In this document: positions 1 through 14,010 of the stretch, piece by piece
How positions within the stretch are numbered: the stretch's first letter is position 1
How the letters are laid out: every line of letters starts with the position of its first letter
Assembly: GCA_013399015.1 (NCBI GenBank)
Contig: VWZX01007392.1
Location: 1,814,619 to 1,878,618 of the forward strand
DNA from: Galbula dea
Taxonomy: Eukaryota > Chordata > Aves > Piciformes > Galbulidae
Length of the DNA: 64,000 bases
Direction: 5' to 3'
The notes under the pieces: generated by a model
The model's input: the letters and a program-made list of their open reading frames with translations, nothing else
Databases searched by the model: none
Told to the model about the DNA's origin: nothing
Program-made: the position numbers and the translations under genes

Positions 1-1393
1 AGGTACCTTGAATGTGAGCAGTCACCAAGAGAACAGCCAGCGGTGTACTGAGGAGGAAGCAGGTTGCATGGTGTGGGTGCTATCCACAGCAGACTTTGGA
101 AGGAGTTTAAGTAGCTGCTTTACAAAGAGGCTGTTGCCCTGCCTCTGCCACAGGAGCCTGTTTAAGAGCCAGCACACATCTCCTCCTGTCTTACATCTCT
201 TGTGGAGCTATTTACCATGCATTTTACTCATGCTTCATTTCTGCAGGACAGCTGAAGAATGTCCTGAACACAAGGCTCCAGGGATACCTGAAAAAAGTGC
301 ATCTATGGTTTTACAGGCTCAACAGCATTTTATTTTTCCTCTTTATGTATCCTTCCAGCTATTCCAAGTCCCTTTAAAATAGGGCAGAGCATTATGCATA
401 TCCTGCTCCCTCCTTTATGGAAAAAGCAGCTTTTAGGCTGGATTGCTTTCCCTGGCATCCATCAACACAGGACCCTGGCTGTGCAAGGCTCACAGTTCCC
501 CTTTGCCAAGCAGGTCTCCCATTTCTCTCCACTGAGGCTGACCCAGCCAGAGGTACTATCTCTAGGGTTTGCTACTGATGAACATGCTTTTATGTTTCCA
601 AAGTGAGACATTCTCCCTTTTTTGTTTCAAAACACACCCAGACAAGGTTAATCCTAAACTTTATGCTGTGGCTCACTGACTAAAGGATACACCTTGGACA
701 TATCTGCCTGCTCAGTATCCCATATCCTGCCAGGCACTCAGTTGGAACGTCTTGGCATCGATAGGCAGCTTCCATCTACCTCTTCTCCTGGGTGAATCTT
801 ACCTTTCTGGTTACAACGTCAGCAGGAGAAGTGGTGTTTCCTGGTCCTCTGGCTGCATCTCTGATCCTGGATTCCTACTTCTTTGGCAGCGAGACCATAG
901 AGTTAGCATGCAAAAAGCAATGCCTTCTCTTTCCTTCCTGAGGCTCTTGAAGGTGCACAGGGTATACCTTCTGTCTGTGGGACATGATCTTCAGCGCTGC
1001 CAGTCCTGTCCCTGGGGAAGCCCTCGCTGTCTGATGGATGGCCTGTGAGCGCGCTGTGAGCCCCACCTCGTGGCATGACACGGGCTTGTCAGCCACAGCC
1101 GTCCTGAGGCCATGTCCAGGAGCGAGGAAATTTCAAGGGGACAACGTCTTTATCTTTCGTGGCCTCAAGAGGAACGATCACGCCTGGCAGTTCTGGGAAA
1201 GAAACCCCTTCAAGAGCTGTGAAGCCTTGGATCCCTGCAGCAGCACATGGGGGTTGGGGGGGGGGAGTGGAGGAATAAGTCTTTTCTATAGTGTATTAAC
1301 TCTCCCATGGCTTTTTCCTCTTACCCCAAGTAACACACATCCATTTTTCTTTGAAAGCATTATGATTAAAGAAAGAAATTAAAAGAAAATATA
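1..1393. other. Intergenic DNA, no supported gene
   Basis: Open frames here are short and show no recognisable domain or splice-bounded exon. A modestly CpG-richer patch lies at about 1030-1230, and a G-rich run follows at 1248-1271. I see nothing else. Confidence 0.5.
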
Positions 1394-1399
1394 TTATTC

Positions 1400-2160
1400 T
1401 GCCCAGCAGAAAAGGACCTGGGGGTACTGGTGGACAGCCGTTTTAATATAAGCCAGCAGGGTGCCCAGGTGGCCAAGAATGCCAATGGCATCCTGGCTTG
1501 TATCATGAATAGAGTGGCCAGCAGGAGAAGGGAAGTTATCATTCCCTTGTACTCGGCACTTGTGAGGCTTCATCTCGTGTACTGTGTTCAGTTCTGGACC
1601 CCTCATTGTAGGAAAGACATTGAGATGCTGGAGCATGTCCAGAGGAGAGCTACCAAGCTTTTAAGGGGTTTAGAGAACAAGCTGTATGAAGAGAGGCTGA
1701 AGGAGCTGGGCATGTTTAGTTTGGAGAAAAGGAGGCTGAGAGGGGACCTCGTTGCCCTCTACAACTACCTGAAAGGAGGTTGTAGAGAGATGGGTGTTGG
1801 CCTCTTCTCCCTAGTAACTAATGACAGGACAAGAGGAAATGGTCTGAAGCTGTGACAAGGGCAGGTTTAGATCAGATATTATGAAGAAATTATTTACAGA
1901 AAGAGTGGTGAGGCACTGAAACAGCCTTCCCAGGGAGGTGGCTGAGTCACCATCCCTGGAGGTATTTAAGAAACGTGTATGTAGACATAGTGCTTCAGGA
2001 CATGCTTTAGCATGTAGGTGGTTGTGGGTTTTTTGTTTTGTTTTGCTTTGCTTTGCTTTGTTTCAGGGTGGTTTTTTGTGGTTGGCTTGTGGTGGGGTTT
2101 TTTTTTGGTTGGACTCATTGATCTGGAAGGTCCTTTCCACCCATGAATATTCTGTGATTC
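1400..2160 (+). mobile_element. CR1 LINE, 5'-truncated, 3' part of ORF2 and tail
   Basis: The + frame from 1430 to 1855 encodes the region after the reverse transcriptase of avian CR1 ORF2. Recognisable blocks are a VLVDSRFNISQQ-like start, LVYCVQFWTP, MLEHVQRRATKLLRGLE and FSLEKRRLRGDLVALYNYLKG. It then runs through decayed sequence into the CR1 3' end, with GGACTCATTGATCTGGAAGG and a tail near TTCTGTGATTC at about 2160. The frame closes at 1855 and the upstream reverse-transcriptase and endonuclease parts are missing, so this is a dead 5'-truncated copy, as most CR1 insertions are. A T/G-rich expansion interrupts its last 150 bases. Confidence 0.93.
2025..2112 (+). repeat. T/G-rich tract inside the CR1 tail
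   Basis: TTTTG and CTTTG units grade into GGTTTTTTT stretches. The tract sits between two blocks that are normally almost contiguous in CR1 3' ends, so it looks like a simple-repeat expansion or insertion within the LINE tail. Confidence 0.7.
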
Positions 2161-2220
2161 CTGCAGACTAGGTAAAATAGATTGTAGCCACTGGTGTGGA
2201 ACCCAAGGGGAGTGCAGATC

Positions 2221-2255
2221 TGTGTGTGTGTAATGTGTGTGTGATCAGTTTATTT

Positions 2256-2285
<30 letters not shown>
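2221..2285. repeat. (TG)n followed by poly-T
   Basis: Two short TG microsatellite blocks at 2221-2243 are followed by an uninterrupted run of about 28 T at roughly 2258-2285. No gene or element boundary is clearly tied to it. Confidence 0.85.
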
Positions 2286-2289
<4 letters not shown>

Positions 2290-2290
<1 letters not shown>

Positions 2291-5200
2291 GATGTGATGT
2301 TTGGATCTGAATCCAAATCCGGATCTGAATTTCCTCATAGATCAGGTTTCTTTTGTTCTGAGATCTCATTTTAATTTGTGGACAGTTAGAGAGACAGAAA
2401 CACATGTTTCCTGAAGCAGTCTGTGTGATACTGGGTCATTAAGTATCAACAGAAATGACTGAAACACCACATGTGAGTGCTAGTGGACACAGTGGAAACT
2501 GAAGCCTTCTTTCCAGAATGATAAAAACTGTAGTTGTTTAAGCTAGTAGAGCAGAATAAATGTGTTTAGAAGCTGGAGGTCTAACGGGTGTAGGCACTGT
2601 TTCCTGCTGTTCTTACCTCAGTGCCCCATCTATCAAGCATACTTATTGCAATAATTTTTGCCTGTTCTTTTAAACTACTTTTGACTACTTTTTAACACAT
2701 TGCCAGGGCTCTCAGAGAGTGGCAGAGCTGCAGTGGAATGAGGTATCTGTTTGGCAAGACAACTGTCTGATAGAAGGGGGAAGACGTCCCCTGCTTGGCC
2801 CTAGCCCTGCTGGTTGCCCTTGCTGTGTTCCTTCTGATGCTTACGCTTCACTGGCAGCAAAGTACTGAGGTCCATGTATCTCCAATTGATGTCATTTGGA
2901 TACTGGGAGTGCAGGAGCTGTGTAATCCCAAAGAGGTTGCAGAGACTTCTCTGCTGACAAGCAAGTTCAGGTGCACTTGCCCATCAGGATCTGAACCAAG
3001 AGCCCCAGGATTCACCATCCCCCAGCTGAAGGGACCATATGCAGTAACACTTAAATCCAGCACATCCTAGTGTGACAATACAAGACACAGTTATCCTGGG
3101 TTTTCAATTACTTCACAGGAAGCTGTCAGGAAAGAAATATTCCTGGAGTAGCCCATCAAGTCTCGAGTTTAATTCCTCTGTATATTTTTCTAAAGTGATC
3201 TCAGATTGTGACTCTGAAAGTGGAAATCCAGGGAGTGAAATTTGCTGTCCAGTTCCATGGTAAAGAGAATGTGAGTATGACAGGGGTGGAGAGAGAATCC
3301 TATGTGGCTTTCACTGCTCAACTGTCTGTGAGAGCTGCGTGGGGTAAATGTAGATTTAAATTATAATTGGTACTCAGACCTGAATGACTATTTTTCTTAC
3401 ATAGGATAGTTACAGAACATACCTCAGGGATCATTTTGCTTTACATTTAACATGACTTAGTTTTGCAGTTATGTAAAATATTGATAGAGCTTTATGACAG
3501 TTTTACAACACTTTCCAAACTATGTGCTTGACTTGTCCTCATTTTGTGTCCATATAACTGCTAAAGCAAAATAGTAGTGAGGAATTACATGCAACATAAA
3601 CACACAGGTTTGTTTTGGGGAGTGATACAGCCTTTACACAGTCAGTGTTAAATCCTGCACAAAAATCAGGCAATAAATGAATACATTGTTGTATTCAACA
3701 ATGTATTGTTGTATTCAACAATGTATTGTTTTGTCTACAACAAGTTTCATTATTGTTTGCCATCTCACATGAGGGAAACTGAGGCAAGGGCATACATCCA
3801 TGTTAAGGCAGAGCAACAGTCAGCATTAGAGCTGGGGGAAGTACACAGAGGCCTTAATAGTGCAAGCAACATTTTAGACATTTTACCTTGTAAATACATG
3901 CAACCAGCGACTGGTTAAATATCCAGCCCTATTTTCCTGCTGCCTTGCTAGGCAGCCTACTTTAGAATGGAACAGCAGTTGCAGCTGTAAGTAACTTGGT
4001 CTTTTCTCTGCATAACAATAGTGTATTGTAATGTGGTGTGTTTCAGTAATACAAAGTGTAATACTTTATTGACAAAATAGGCACCTGCAGACCTTCTAAT
4101 CTAACTCAGTAATTAAGATTTTGCCTCCATTCAGCTCCACTGACTGATAGGGTATGAACATTGGGACTGGGTGCAGATGCTTTATTGCATGCTTAGTAGG
4201 TGTATGTGCAACACTACTTGTAACCATTATCTTCTGTTGCTGTAATTATATTTAGGTTGTTACAGTGACTTACTAGAAGCATGGTTAAGTATTGCTGTGA
4301 AAAAATACCATTGCCTTTACCAAAGTGAGAAGTCAACCAGGATAAGGCAAGAAGCATGAGAAGATGAGAATGAAAATAGGACATATGCAGTTCTCAGCCA
4401 GTCTGCTCTGGAGATGACAGCCTGTACAGAGCCACTTCCCTCTGTGAGGCTGATGGAGGTCTTTTAAGGCCTGGGGAGGTCAGTTCTGTAGGTCTGAGGA
4501 AACACCTTGGACTCTTAAGTGGAAACAACTTTCCATGTTCTTTGTCACACAATAGCTAGGAAAATATTAGCAGCACACACTTGTGCCATGTCATTCAGAG
4601 TGTTGCCCTGCATCCCCTCTTCACTTGCAGTGCCTTTGAATGTGCCCCAGACCATTCAGCAGGAGAGAGACAGATACTGCAGGAATGGCCAAAGGGCTGT
4701 CCTACCAGGTTCTGTGAGGAGCTCTTTCCAACCCAGAGAAACAAGGGACAAGAGAGCCACCAAAGTCAGACCTGGACTGAGCTGCTAAGTCTTCTCAGAC
4801 TATAGAAACAAGACAATTTCCCCAGAACCCCCCAACTCAGCACTGTATTTGGTTAGTCTGCTGGGCTTCCTGTACACCTGTTTATTCTCACTAAGCATCT
4901 TGAAACCATTTTGGCCAGTACCACAGGTAAAATTTCCCTTCTGTCACTAATATTCTTTTTCCTGCATTTTAATTTAATTTCCCCTATCCTTCCTTCTTTT
5001 TCCACTGAAAATTTTCCCTTGAAAGCTAAGATTGCATAAATGAATATATATTCTTCCACCCCAAGTGCATGTAGCCTTTTCTCTGCAGTTTGAAGAAACA
5101 AACATTTGGGCTGAAGTGCACCTGCAATTCCCATTAGTGTAACAGTGAAACTGACCTGCTGGTAGAGAGAAAAAAGGTCTGAACTCCCTGCCTTTGACAA

Positions 5201-8200
5201 CTCACTTCAGGAGAGGAAAAGAAAAAGACCCAGAAGATGGCAGGGGTGTCTGCTTTCTAAGCAGTGGCAGTACGTAGACTGTACTGGCTGCTGATAGAGT
5301 CTGCAAGTCCAAGTCCTGCTTGTGTGCTTAAGTCTAGCCTTGGCCATTTTGTACTTTGCTCTGAAGAGCAATTCCCCTGATTCTTGCTAGGGTTTTTAGT
5401 ACTGTACTGGTATCATTCATAGACACATGACCTAGATGGATGAGCTAAAAAATTCTGCAAATCAAATTGTGTATTTTAAAGCTGTACAGAATAGAGGAAA
5501 AGGAAAAATGAGGAGATGTCTTTATTTGAGTTGAGTTGTTATGTTGAGTGGTAGGAGGTTAGCAAGCAACTTCTGCTCTAGTTGTTTATGTCCTGATTAT
5601 CCATGTAAGGCATTTTGTATCTTACCCTAAAGCTGCAGTTTGGGATTTCTTTGTGGACAGAAGTAGGTTACATACCAGAGAAGATGTCTAAAACAGAGGA
5701 GGCACACAAGAGGAACAATGAGCAAATGGGAAGTTAGCTGCATAATACTACAATGCTAATGTGTAGTCCTGATCCCCCAATCCAGTCAAGCAAATTAAAT
5801 TCTGATAGAAGTTGTGCACCAAAAGCAACTAAAAAATAAAAGTTTTAATTAGTTTAAGTACCATGTTCTAGTCAAATTATTCTTAGCAAAGTGAGTCAAG
5901 TTATTTGTTAAGAATAATGTTTGTGAATAAATAACTTCTCTTTATTCTCAATCTGTTCTTTCCTAGTATACTTGTTGTTTGCCAAATAATTTGGACAAGC
6001 ACATCTGTAGCATGCTTCTGCTTTTGTTCATGTAAGTTGCTCCTTGTTTGATGTTTGTGGCATATCCAGATGGTGGAGTATTTTCCTTTTTTCTGAAAGG
6101 TGTGGATGAAGCATTATAAAACTGGGACACTGTCAGTAAGGCTTAGAGAAAAACACAATAATTTGGATGAAGAATAAGACAAAGTCTCCAAATAAGTCCA
6201 CAGATTCCAAGTGTTTTGCATACTATGTCCTGTTAACAGACCAAGCCCTGAAAAGCCACTGGGGATAACTGGTGGGGTTGGGGGAAGGATGCAATACCTC
6301 TTGAGACTTGGCCTTCCAGTAAGTCTTTACCTTCCTGCTCTCTAACAGGATTGTGAAAACAAAACCTGTCTGTTTTTTAGCTGTCTTTCTGGCTCTGGTT
6401 ACTAAAGATGAAGCCAAGATTTTTATTAAAGATAAAGACAAGATTTGCCTTATCCAAAAGGTGGGTCTGTTTTGCTCTGAGTACTGCAGGAGCTGAGTCA
6501 GGAGGAGGAGATGAAAGAGTTAAGAAAGGACACAGCAGGTAACTGATTACAATGTGGCCACAGAGTGTTTTTCAAAAGAGTTGCAGGATGTATGTGTTTT
6601 CAGACTGTCCACCTATGCTAATTCATGTCTTGTTCTGAGAGCATGAGGGCTGCTTGTTTCCTTTCAGTCCCTTGTGAGGTAGCTCATGTTAATGATTTTC
6701 CATGAAGGAACTCGTCTCCTTCAGCTGCAGTTTCTCCCAAACTTTTGTGTGATTAATACTTATTAGCATCCATGATGTCCTCCTCCTGCTTTAGCTGTTC
6801 CTCCCAGACCTCTTCTGCTGACAGTGCCTCATGGTTATTCAAAAAACAATTTTGTTCTCTGTCCTTGATGGTGGAGGCTTGTGTGGTCCAAAGTACTCCC
6901 CCAGCTCCCTGTGTAGCTGGTAGATAGCACTGCTGCTTTGCCGGCTGGAGCAGATCAACACCTTCCACATCACAACCTGTATTCTCAGCTCTTTTCAAAG
7001 GGTGATTCTTGGTGCTTTGTGCTGGCACATCAGCTGGACATAGAGTTAGAGATACTTTTGCACCTCTTCATAGTGGGCAGCAGCCTTAAGGACTGGCTCC
7101 TGCAGTCCTGCTCCTACCCACTTCTGGGTAGAACTGCAGTCATATTTGCAAGATATTCTCTGTGTTAAGCAACCAGAGGTTTTTTCCTTTGATGTAGGAG
7201 GGGTAGATAGGAAGATATTGAACCAACATGGGTTTTGTGATTGTTTTATGTTATGTGTATTCATGCAGTTTGAATTTCATCATCTCAGCAGTTCAACTGA
7301 AAACTAGAAGTAGGCAGAAAGAGCAGAGAAGGCTGTGGCATTGAAAGGAAAAACTGCAGAACTGAATTTCAAGATAGCTGGATTCAGAGTGTATTTTTCT
7401 TTTTTTTTTTTTCTTTTTTTTTAATCTTTGTTTAGAATAGGAAATGAATCCTGGATTCCAAACCATATTCCTCATATAAATCAGCAGTAGCTGTTAAAGC
7501 TGAAGGGGTGCAAACAGGAGCAAAACTGGGCCCTCAAATTTCAATGGGAATTATGGCTAATGAGTGCAGTTTGTAAAAAGGCAAACTTCCTGATATATCA
7601 AATTGTTACTCACTGTTGCATTAGCCCTCTCTCTTTCAGGGACTGACACCCCAATGCAGTCTGGGTTTGCAGTTCTTAAGGCTGAGTGTTTGCAGATCCC
7701 AGCCATCCAGAAAGCAAGATCTGCAAGAAGAACAGAAAAAAAGAACTGAGAACCAAAAATAAATCTCATAGGCCAGCTGGCAAAAATTCCTAGGCCACAA
7801 TTGTCTTTGGCACCCCTCCACCCCCCAAGGTCTCCAATGGTTCTGAGGCCCCCACCACAAGAAAAACAAGGGTTTAAAAATATAATAATTAAAGAAAATC
7901 TTGATGTCATTTGGGTTTGGGAGTATTTGGAGGTTAGTGTTTCGTGAGTGTGCTTGCCTTATTTTGTTGAAATCTGAACTGTTCAATGACTGAAGCCATC
8001 TACCCTGTGGCAGAAGACAGGTAATCTCACCTATGTCTCCTCATGCTGAGAATCTGGGCATTGGTGGATGGAAATAGTGCTTTCTGTGAAAGAACCTTTA
8101 AGGTGGCAAGTCTCTCTGCTTTCTTTGTGACAGCTCTACCCCACTGACATGCGAGGTTGTGGTTCCTTTGAAGGGATGAATAAAAGATGCACTACATTCA

Positions 8201-11200
8201 AATTCTGTGGTGACATGGTCAGTTTGACCCAAGTGGAGTTGCTTGTGGTTGCATCAAATGTTCTGTATATAGGAACAGAGGGGTAATGGGGAGAGTTGTG
8301 TTTATATGTATATTAATTTTTGGACCAAACCTAGGCAATATACTTGCTGGAGCCTCACCTATAAAAACAGGTGAGAGCATGCACAACAGAACCTGATCTA
8401 CTCACCTGATCTACTGGTGACTGAGTCTTGGCTGCAGTAGGGATCCATTGCACACAAAGCAGTCTTGTCCCTGCCACCTTTTTCTTTCCAGATTGGTTGG
8501 AACAAGCACTCACACTGATTTGTCCTCAATTTTGGGTTTCCAGAAGGTGCCTAGAATGGACTGCCAAGCAAGTAGCAGATACACCCCTTCTTTTTGTCTG
8601 GGAGGCGCAGGACTGCCCAGCACTGTAAAATGTGATGCTTTTGGCTCTCTGTGCTGCTGTAATTGTGGTATTTATGTCAAGAAGGGTTGACTCCAAAGTG
8701 GTTGAGTTGAGGGCTGCTCATTATAACCTTAGCTTGATTAGAGTTTAGGATGGTGCAAGTTAAGAGTACAGAAATTAAAATTATGATACAAGACAAAAAC
8801 ATACTTCCCCTCCCTTCCATGTCAGGGAGATAATTCCCCTCTTTACTGAAGTTAGACTTCTCTAATATTCACCTCAAACAAAGGATTCAAAACCTGGTCT
8901 TCCCTGGAAGCAACCTGCCAGCCTGTTTTTTTAACTGCTATTTATTTTCTTCATTGTGCCCTAAATATATGGAACACTGTCCAGCTGACTGAACCACAGA
9001 GCAGAATGAAATATCTGCCTCACCTATAAGGCACAAAACTGTAAAGTGCAGATGACAGACTGAAGTCTCCAATCTCTGCTCTGTTCACATATATGGATGT
9101 TTCAACATTAGCTTCAATGAGACCAGAATCAGGATTTGGCTTATGTGAAAGGAGCATTAGCCAAATGAGCACAAGCACATGAGTCAGAAGTTCTGGGTTG
9201 ATTCCTGCTGTTCCCACTTTTTGGTTGATTTCTTGACTGCTCTCTGCCTCAGTTTCCCCTATTTATCAGTGCATAATAGGCTGAGGATATCTTACCTAGT
9301 TACTAAGTTAACTAAATCAATCAAACTCACCTCTACTACTGTTTTTGTAAGAGGCTTTTGAAACTCAACTAGAGGTGCACTTTTGCTGGCTGTTTGTATC
9401 ATAAGGGTTATCAGCTCTGTCCATGAATTTGGCACTCTCTGCTCATTCCTGACACTTGAGTCTACAAAAAGACCATGGCATCATTTTTTCTGTATGTGTT
9501 CAGGTACAAAGAAGCCACAGTCACTACTTTGAATAACTGTCTGATTTTCCAGAAAAGGATAAGAGCAAGGAGCTTTCCATTTCCCCCATAGTTTGTAGGT
9601 TGGTTTTGAGAGGTCTCCAGCTACAGAAGCTCTGCAGACACAGCTCCAAATAAGACAAAGTCACCACTGCAGGAATATTACTGTGGTCAATACAGGCACC
9701 ATTGTGACCATCTAAGGATTTAAATGCATATGCATGGCTTGCTAGATAAAGCAGAGTGGGAGAAGCCACTTGGTGGATAGAACTTGGTGTTATTTTTGGA
9801 TGATTTCAGCTTCTTTTTCAAATGCCATCTTTGTGCTTAGTCATATGGTTTATCTGACTGTATTGCTGTGGTTAGAGTGCAATGCACAGAACAGCACAGT
9901 CTGTGCTAATAATAATAATTAATAAGAGGGCAGTACAGTAGCAATTGTTGTCCCTTGCTTCAAGCACAGCACCTCTAATGTTAAGATAGAAGGGTTCATT
10001 CTGGAGTCTAGAGCCTTTGTGTCACTTTTCAAAAGCTTAATTTTCTCATTTTTTGGCTTTATTATTATTTCAAGATCTTAAGGTCTCCTGCCAGGCTTAA
10101 GTTATCTTTTTTTAATATATATTTATTTGGCTTCCCATTGAAACTATCCATTCATCCAGCTTCCATAAACCCCCTAATAACTATTTTAAAGTTTTTGTTC
10201 TTGGCTCTTTTCAAAGCTGTAAATACTGGTTTGAAAACCCAAGCTGAATTCTGTGCAAAATAATCCTCTCTACCACCCCTTCTCTTCTGGTTAAAAGAGG
10301 GCCCTTCAGCATTTTGCTTCCCAGCACTTGTTAGTTATCAGTGGTTCACATAACTATTGTTTGGGGGGCAAAAGTTAGTTGTGGAATGTTAGCAACCTGA
10401 CAGACAAGGCCTCAGAGACATGCTGGTTGCAATAACAAAGTAAAATAGCAGCAGGTAAATTAGTTAAAGCACAGCTGCACTCCAAATGTGTCTTTTCTTC
10501 CTGCCTTAGTGTAATCTTGTCAAAAAGTGTTATTCTTTTCAAAAAGCAGACCCTTTATACAAAGCTAATCCCTAGCAATTTTCTCACTACACTTGTACCA
10601 GTGGTGGTATGGAGCTGAATCAGGATGCAGAGAACTGGCATGAACTTTGCACCAAGTCTCTCAGGAGAGGATTGGGTTCAGTCTCTTGCTTTTCTTTGTC
10701 TTGTGTTCTTTCTTCTTTGCATTTTGTAGGTCCTGGGATTTTGGGGCCTAATGGGAATGGAGTTGCTTTGTCCTAGCTTATGAAGCCATGGGCACAAGAG
10801 TTATTGCAGCTAACCAGAGGCAGCTCTTCACTTAACAAGGGCCCAAAGTGAAGCGAATCCAGGATGGAATGTCCACCTCATGTCCTTCACAGACACTCAG
10901 ACTAACTGGTGTCATAAGTAGGAGGACAGAGTAGTCATAAGTAGAAGGACCTAGAGCTATTGAACTCAATGGAAAAAAAAACCCCTACATGTCTTCAGAA
11001 GCTTTGGATCCTCACTAGAGATAAAAGCAAAACTTGCAATATACTTTTTCTCTGTAGAGATACTGAGTTGGGCCTCTGGCCAGGAGCTGAAAAAACGGGA
11101 TCTAAAATTAGGCCCTCAAAATACCAAGAGCAGTGAGTGGTTCCAACTGATACCAAGTTAGGAAAAAGGACCTGAAATAAACAGATTCCTCAGTAACCAA

Positions 11201-12580
11201 GATCCTGTTTTTGAGACAAGTGTTCATTCTCACAAATCAAAACAACAAGAAACCCAAAAGAAAAAAGAATGAAAGCATCTAATCAAATCCCAGCAAACCA
11301 ATGATATTATCAGCCAAAGCATGTCTTACTAGAGTGTTTTCCAAAATTCCTCAGGGAGGACCACTGAGCCATGAAGAGGATATTGCTCTTTTCTGAAGTA
11401 CTTGATTGGGCTTTTTTTGGAACACACCACATTTATCCATGTGACAAATCTGTTCTTCTGTTAGGTCATGTATCTGCTGTATGACTCTTTTGTCCCTTGT
11501 GAAGTTTCTTCTTTCTCCAGCCTTATGCTATAAGATATACATATACTTTTCAAAGCATTTATCTTGCAATCTCTTTGGGTTTGTGATGGACAGTATGATT
11601 ATTTGTCTCATTTGGCAGGTGAAGCAAGGAAGCAATTAACATCAATAAATACTTTGTCAAGAGGATAAAATTGATGTTCAGGGACTACCTTGCTTTGATA
11701 GATGTGTGTACACGTTGTTCAGTGCAATCCTGTTCCCTGGCTGAAATTGTTTGGAGTACTGAAATATGAATGTCAGAAAACATTAATAGTAATGACTTCA
11801 ATCCTGAGGATGTCTACAATTTATTTAGAAATAGTACATGGATCTGGTTTTCTGCCCTGTTCTAAGTTTGTGGTGCTGTTCCTTTCTGCATATGGTGAAA
11901 GTGGCCACATGATACTCTATTTTATACTAATTTTTATGTCTCAGTTAGGAACATCTGCCTTATCATTTAAGGATGAATGACTAAGAAATAAAGCATAGGA
12001 AGCCTTACAAGGTGATTAGCTTTTAAAATTGTTATTTTTTATTGTATTCACAATTGCTACAATGTCTTGAGCATCTAGTATATATTTATTGTTGTACTTA
12101 AATTGCCCTATTGTTCCAGCACCCTACTTGTCAGTCAAGATCTCATTGTATAGTTACTCAAGCAGAAGGCATTTTCTGATCCAGGAGATCATGCAGCTGC
12201 ATTCATTCTTGCCACATAACATCAGATGGGCAAAGGCAATACACGACTGCAGAGCTGGAACACACAACAGGAAAACTCTGCTCTGGAAATGCAGTTTAAG
12301 AAGTAGTTATAAATACATGTAAATATATTAAATTTGAGAAAGAGATGCTCTCATCTACAGAAGTACTAGGAGATGACAGGAGTTACTCATTTTTTTCATG
12401 CACAGTTAAAAAGGTTTTTGATGGATTTGGTTTTGTTTTGAACAAAACTGCTACTGTTGAGATCAGGAGCATCTTAGGCTTCTGAGCAGTAGGCCTGGTA
12501 GTCTTTCTGTCTGCCAGTGTATTTTTTCCCTGTAGTGTGCTTAGCACTTTGCCCAATCTGGAAATAAATGACTCAGCCAA
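2290..12580. other. Long intergenic stretch without supported genes
   Basis: About 10 kb of AT-rich sequence. Open frames stay below about 120 codons and none matches a family I recognise or ends at paired splice signals that build a protein. Minor features are a poly-T run at about 7399-7424, an AAT run at 9909-9924 and the minisatellite listed separately. Distal regulatory sequence may be present but cannot be recognised from one sequence. Confidence 0.5.
3680..3730. repeat. 20-bp palindromic minisatellite
   Basis: The unit GTATTCAACAATGTATTGTT occurs perfectly at 3691-3710 and 3711-3730, with a degenerate half unit just before at 3680-3690. Each unit contains the inverted repeat AACAAT-GT-ATTGTT, so either strand can fold into small hairpins. 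Confidence 0.85.
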
Positions 12581-12584
12581 AAGA

Positions 12585-12800
12585 ACTTTCTCCATCTCCC
12601 TAGGGTAATTATTCCACAGCTTATTAGGTCTTCCTGTTAGGAAATATTTCCAACATAATTTTCCCTGTGCTTGCTTTCAAAGCATCATTCTATGACTAGG
12701 TAGTACCTTAAACAATGCTCTTCCATCATTAGTGTTTCCATTTCTTCTGTACTTGTCTATGGTTATCATAATGTCCCCTCCAGCATTTCACTGATATTTA
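12585..12800 (-). mobile_element. Ancient CR1-like fragment (degenerate)
   Basis: The + strand reads like the reverse complement of an old CR1-type LINE. It has phrases such as ATTCCACAGCTTATTAGGTC, CTTCCTGTTAGGAAATATTTCC and, further on, ATAATGTCCCCTCC. These are typical of heavily diverged sauropsid LINE remnants. No frame is intact. The family is uncertain and the ends are approximate. Confidence 0.45.
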
Positions 12801-13671
12801 GTTAAGATGCAGATGTTTAATGTATTTAACCTTTTTTTGCATGCCAAGCATAGGATTGGCACCATTAAACACCATTAAACAAGGGCAGTGCCTGTTAAAT
12901 GTAATTACTTTGGATGCTTTCATGGTAGAGGTTGTGCTAGTGAACAAGGGCAGCTTCTACTCTAAACTACATGGAAAAAGTGTAACTGTTAAAAAAGAAT
13001 GACTTATAAACAGGCTATATATAGTAATGTATTAGTTTAGTATCCAGCTTTGATTTAAGTCTACAGGGGAAGCAGTTAAATTTAATTGATGCTGACCTCT
13101 CAAACAAAGATATTGCATGTGTATGTGCACACAAGAAATTCCAATAAAAATTATGAATATTATCAGGTTTACTAGGATTCTGCATTTCAACTGTAAAGAA
13201 TATCTCTGAAACCACTAGAGTCTTTTAGACTGTGGGAAACATTGCAAATGTTACCACACTATGTCTGGATGCATAATATGTATGTGTTTTTGTATCTCAG
13301 CATATTTGGGTTTCATTGAACTTTAAGATTAGCTCTGAATTTCTTGAGTGTACAAAGCTCACTTCACAGATAGTTATATAATTGCTGCATTATATTTTAC
13401 CCTAAATGGCTTATATGTACTGCCTACTTGAATATAGTTTTTGAATGAAAGGGAGGGATAATAGCTGTGTCTCTATTTAAGCATTTACCTGTCTTTGGTT
13501 GCTTATAAATTTACTAAGCTTTAATTCTTTGGGTTGAAATTTTCTGTGCCAGCTCTGTCTATTGGATAAAATATGATATGTGTACATAAATGTTATAATC
13601 ATTTCAGTGCTTTTTTTTTTTTTTAAGGCTTTTCTGAGAACAAGGGAACAGGAAAATGTGATATCAAAGTG

Positions 13672-14010
13672 CAAGAACAGTCATACCAGGTCAGACCAGC
13701 CATCTGTCTAGCTCAGGATACTTACTCTGACAGTGGCCAGTCCTGCAAGCATATTTGACACTTCCTTCAAAGATTCTCCCAGCCTCCAACAATTTGTGGC
13801 TGAGGGATTTTAGAACCAGACACAGTATTTTGTACTTAATAGTCCTTGAGAGATTTTCCTCTGGTGACTTTGTTTTTGAAACTGTGTAAGCTTTTGGCAT
13901 CTAGAGTATAATCTGGTGAGGAGTTCTACTGTTGAAATACACACTGGTTGAAAAGAGGTTTTCTCTGTTTTTTGAGCCTATTTCCTGTCATTTTCAGTTG
14001 AAGATCCTGT
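13672..14010 (-). mobile_element. Ancient sauropsid interspersed repeat, CR1/L2-like
   Basis: This stretch resembles an old interspersed repeat of birds and turtles. Marks are GGTCAGACCAGCCATCTGTC, GACAGTGGCCAGTCC, CCCAGCCTCCAACAATTTGTGG and GCTTTTGGCATCTAGAG, followed by GAGGAGTTCTACTGTTGAAA. I recall this layout from reverse-oriented remnants of old CR1-like LINEs. It is strongly decayed, the orientation is inferred, and the exact family needs a library search. Confidence 0.45.

Noticed and set aside
1430..1855. 141-codon frame that might be taken for a host gene
   Set aside because: It is CR1 ORF2 sequence (YCVQFWTP, FSLEKRRLRGDL).
3680..3730. Direct repeats considered as a CRISPR-like array
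   Set aside because: The repeats are contiguous without spacers in a vertebrate genome, so it is a minisatellite.
7557..7986. Two overlapping minus frames of about 116 codons
   Set aside because: Both frames are unrecognised and overlap each other without splice support.
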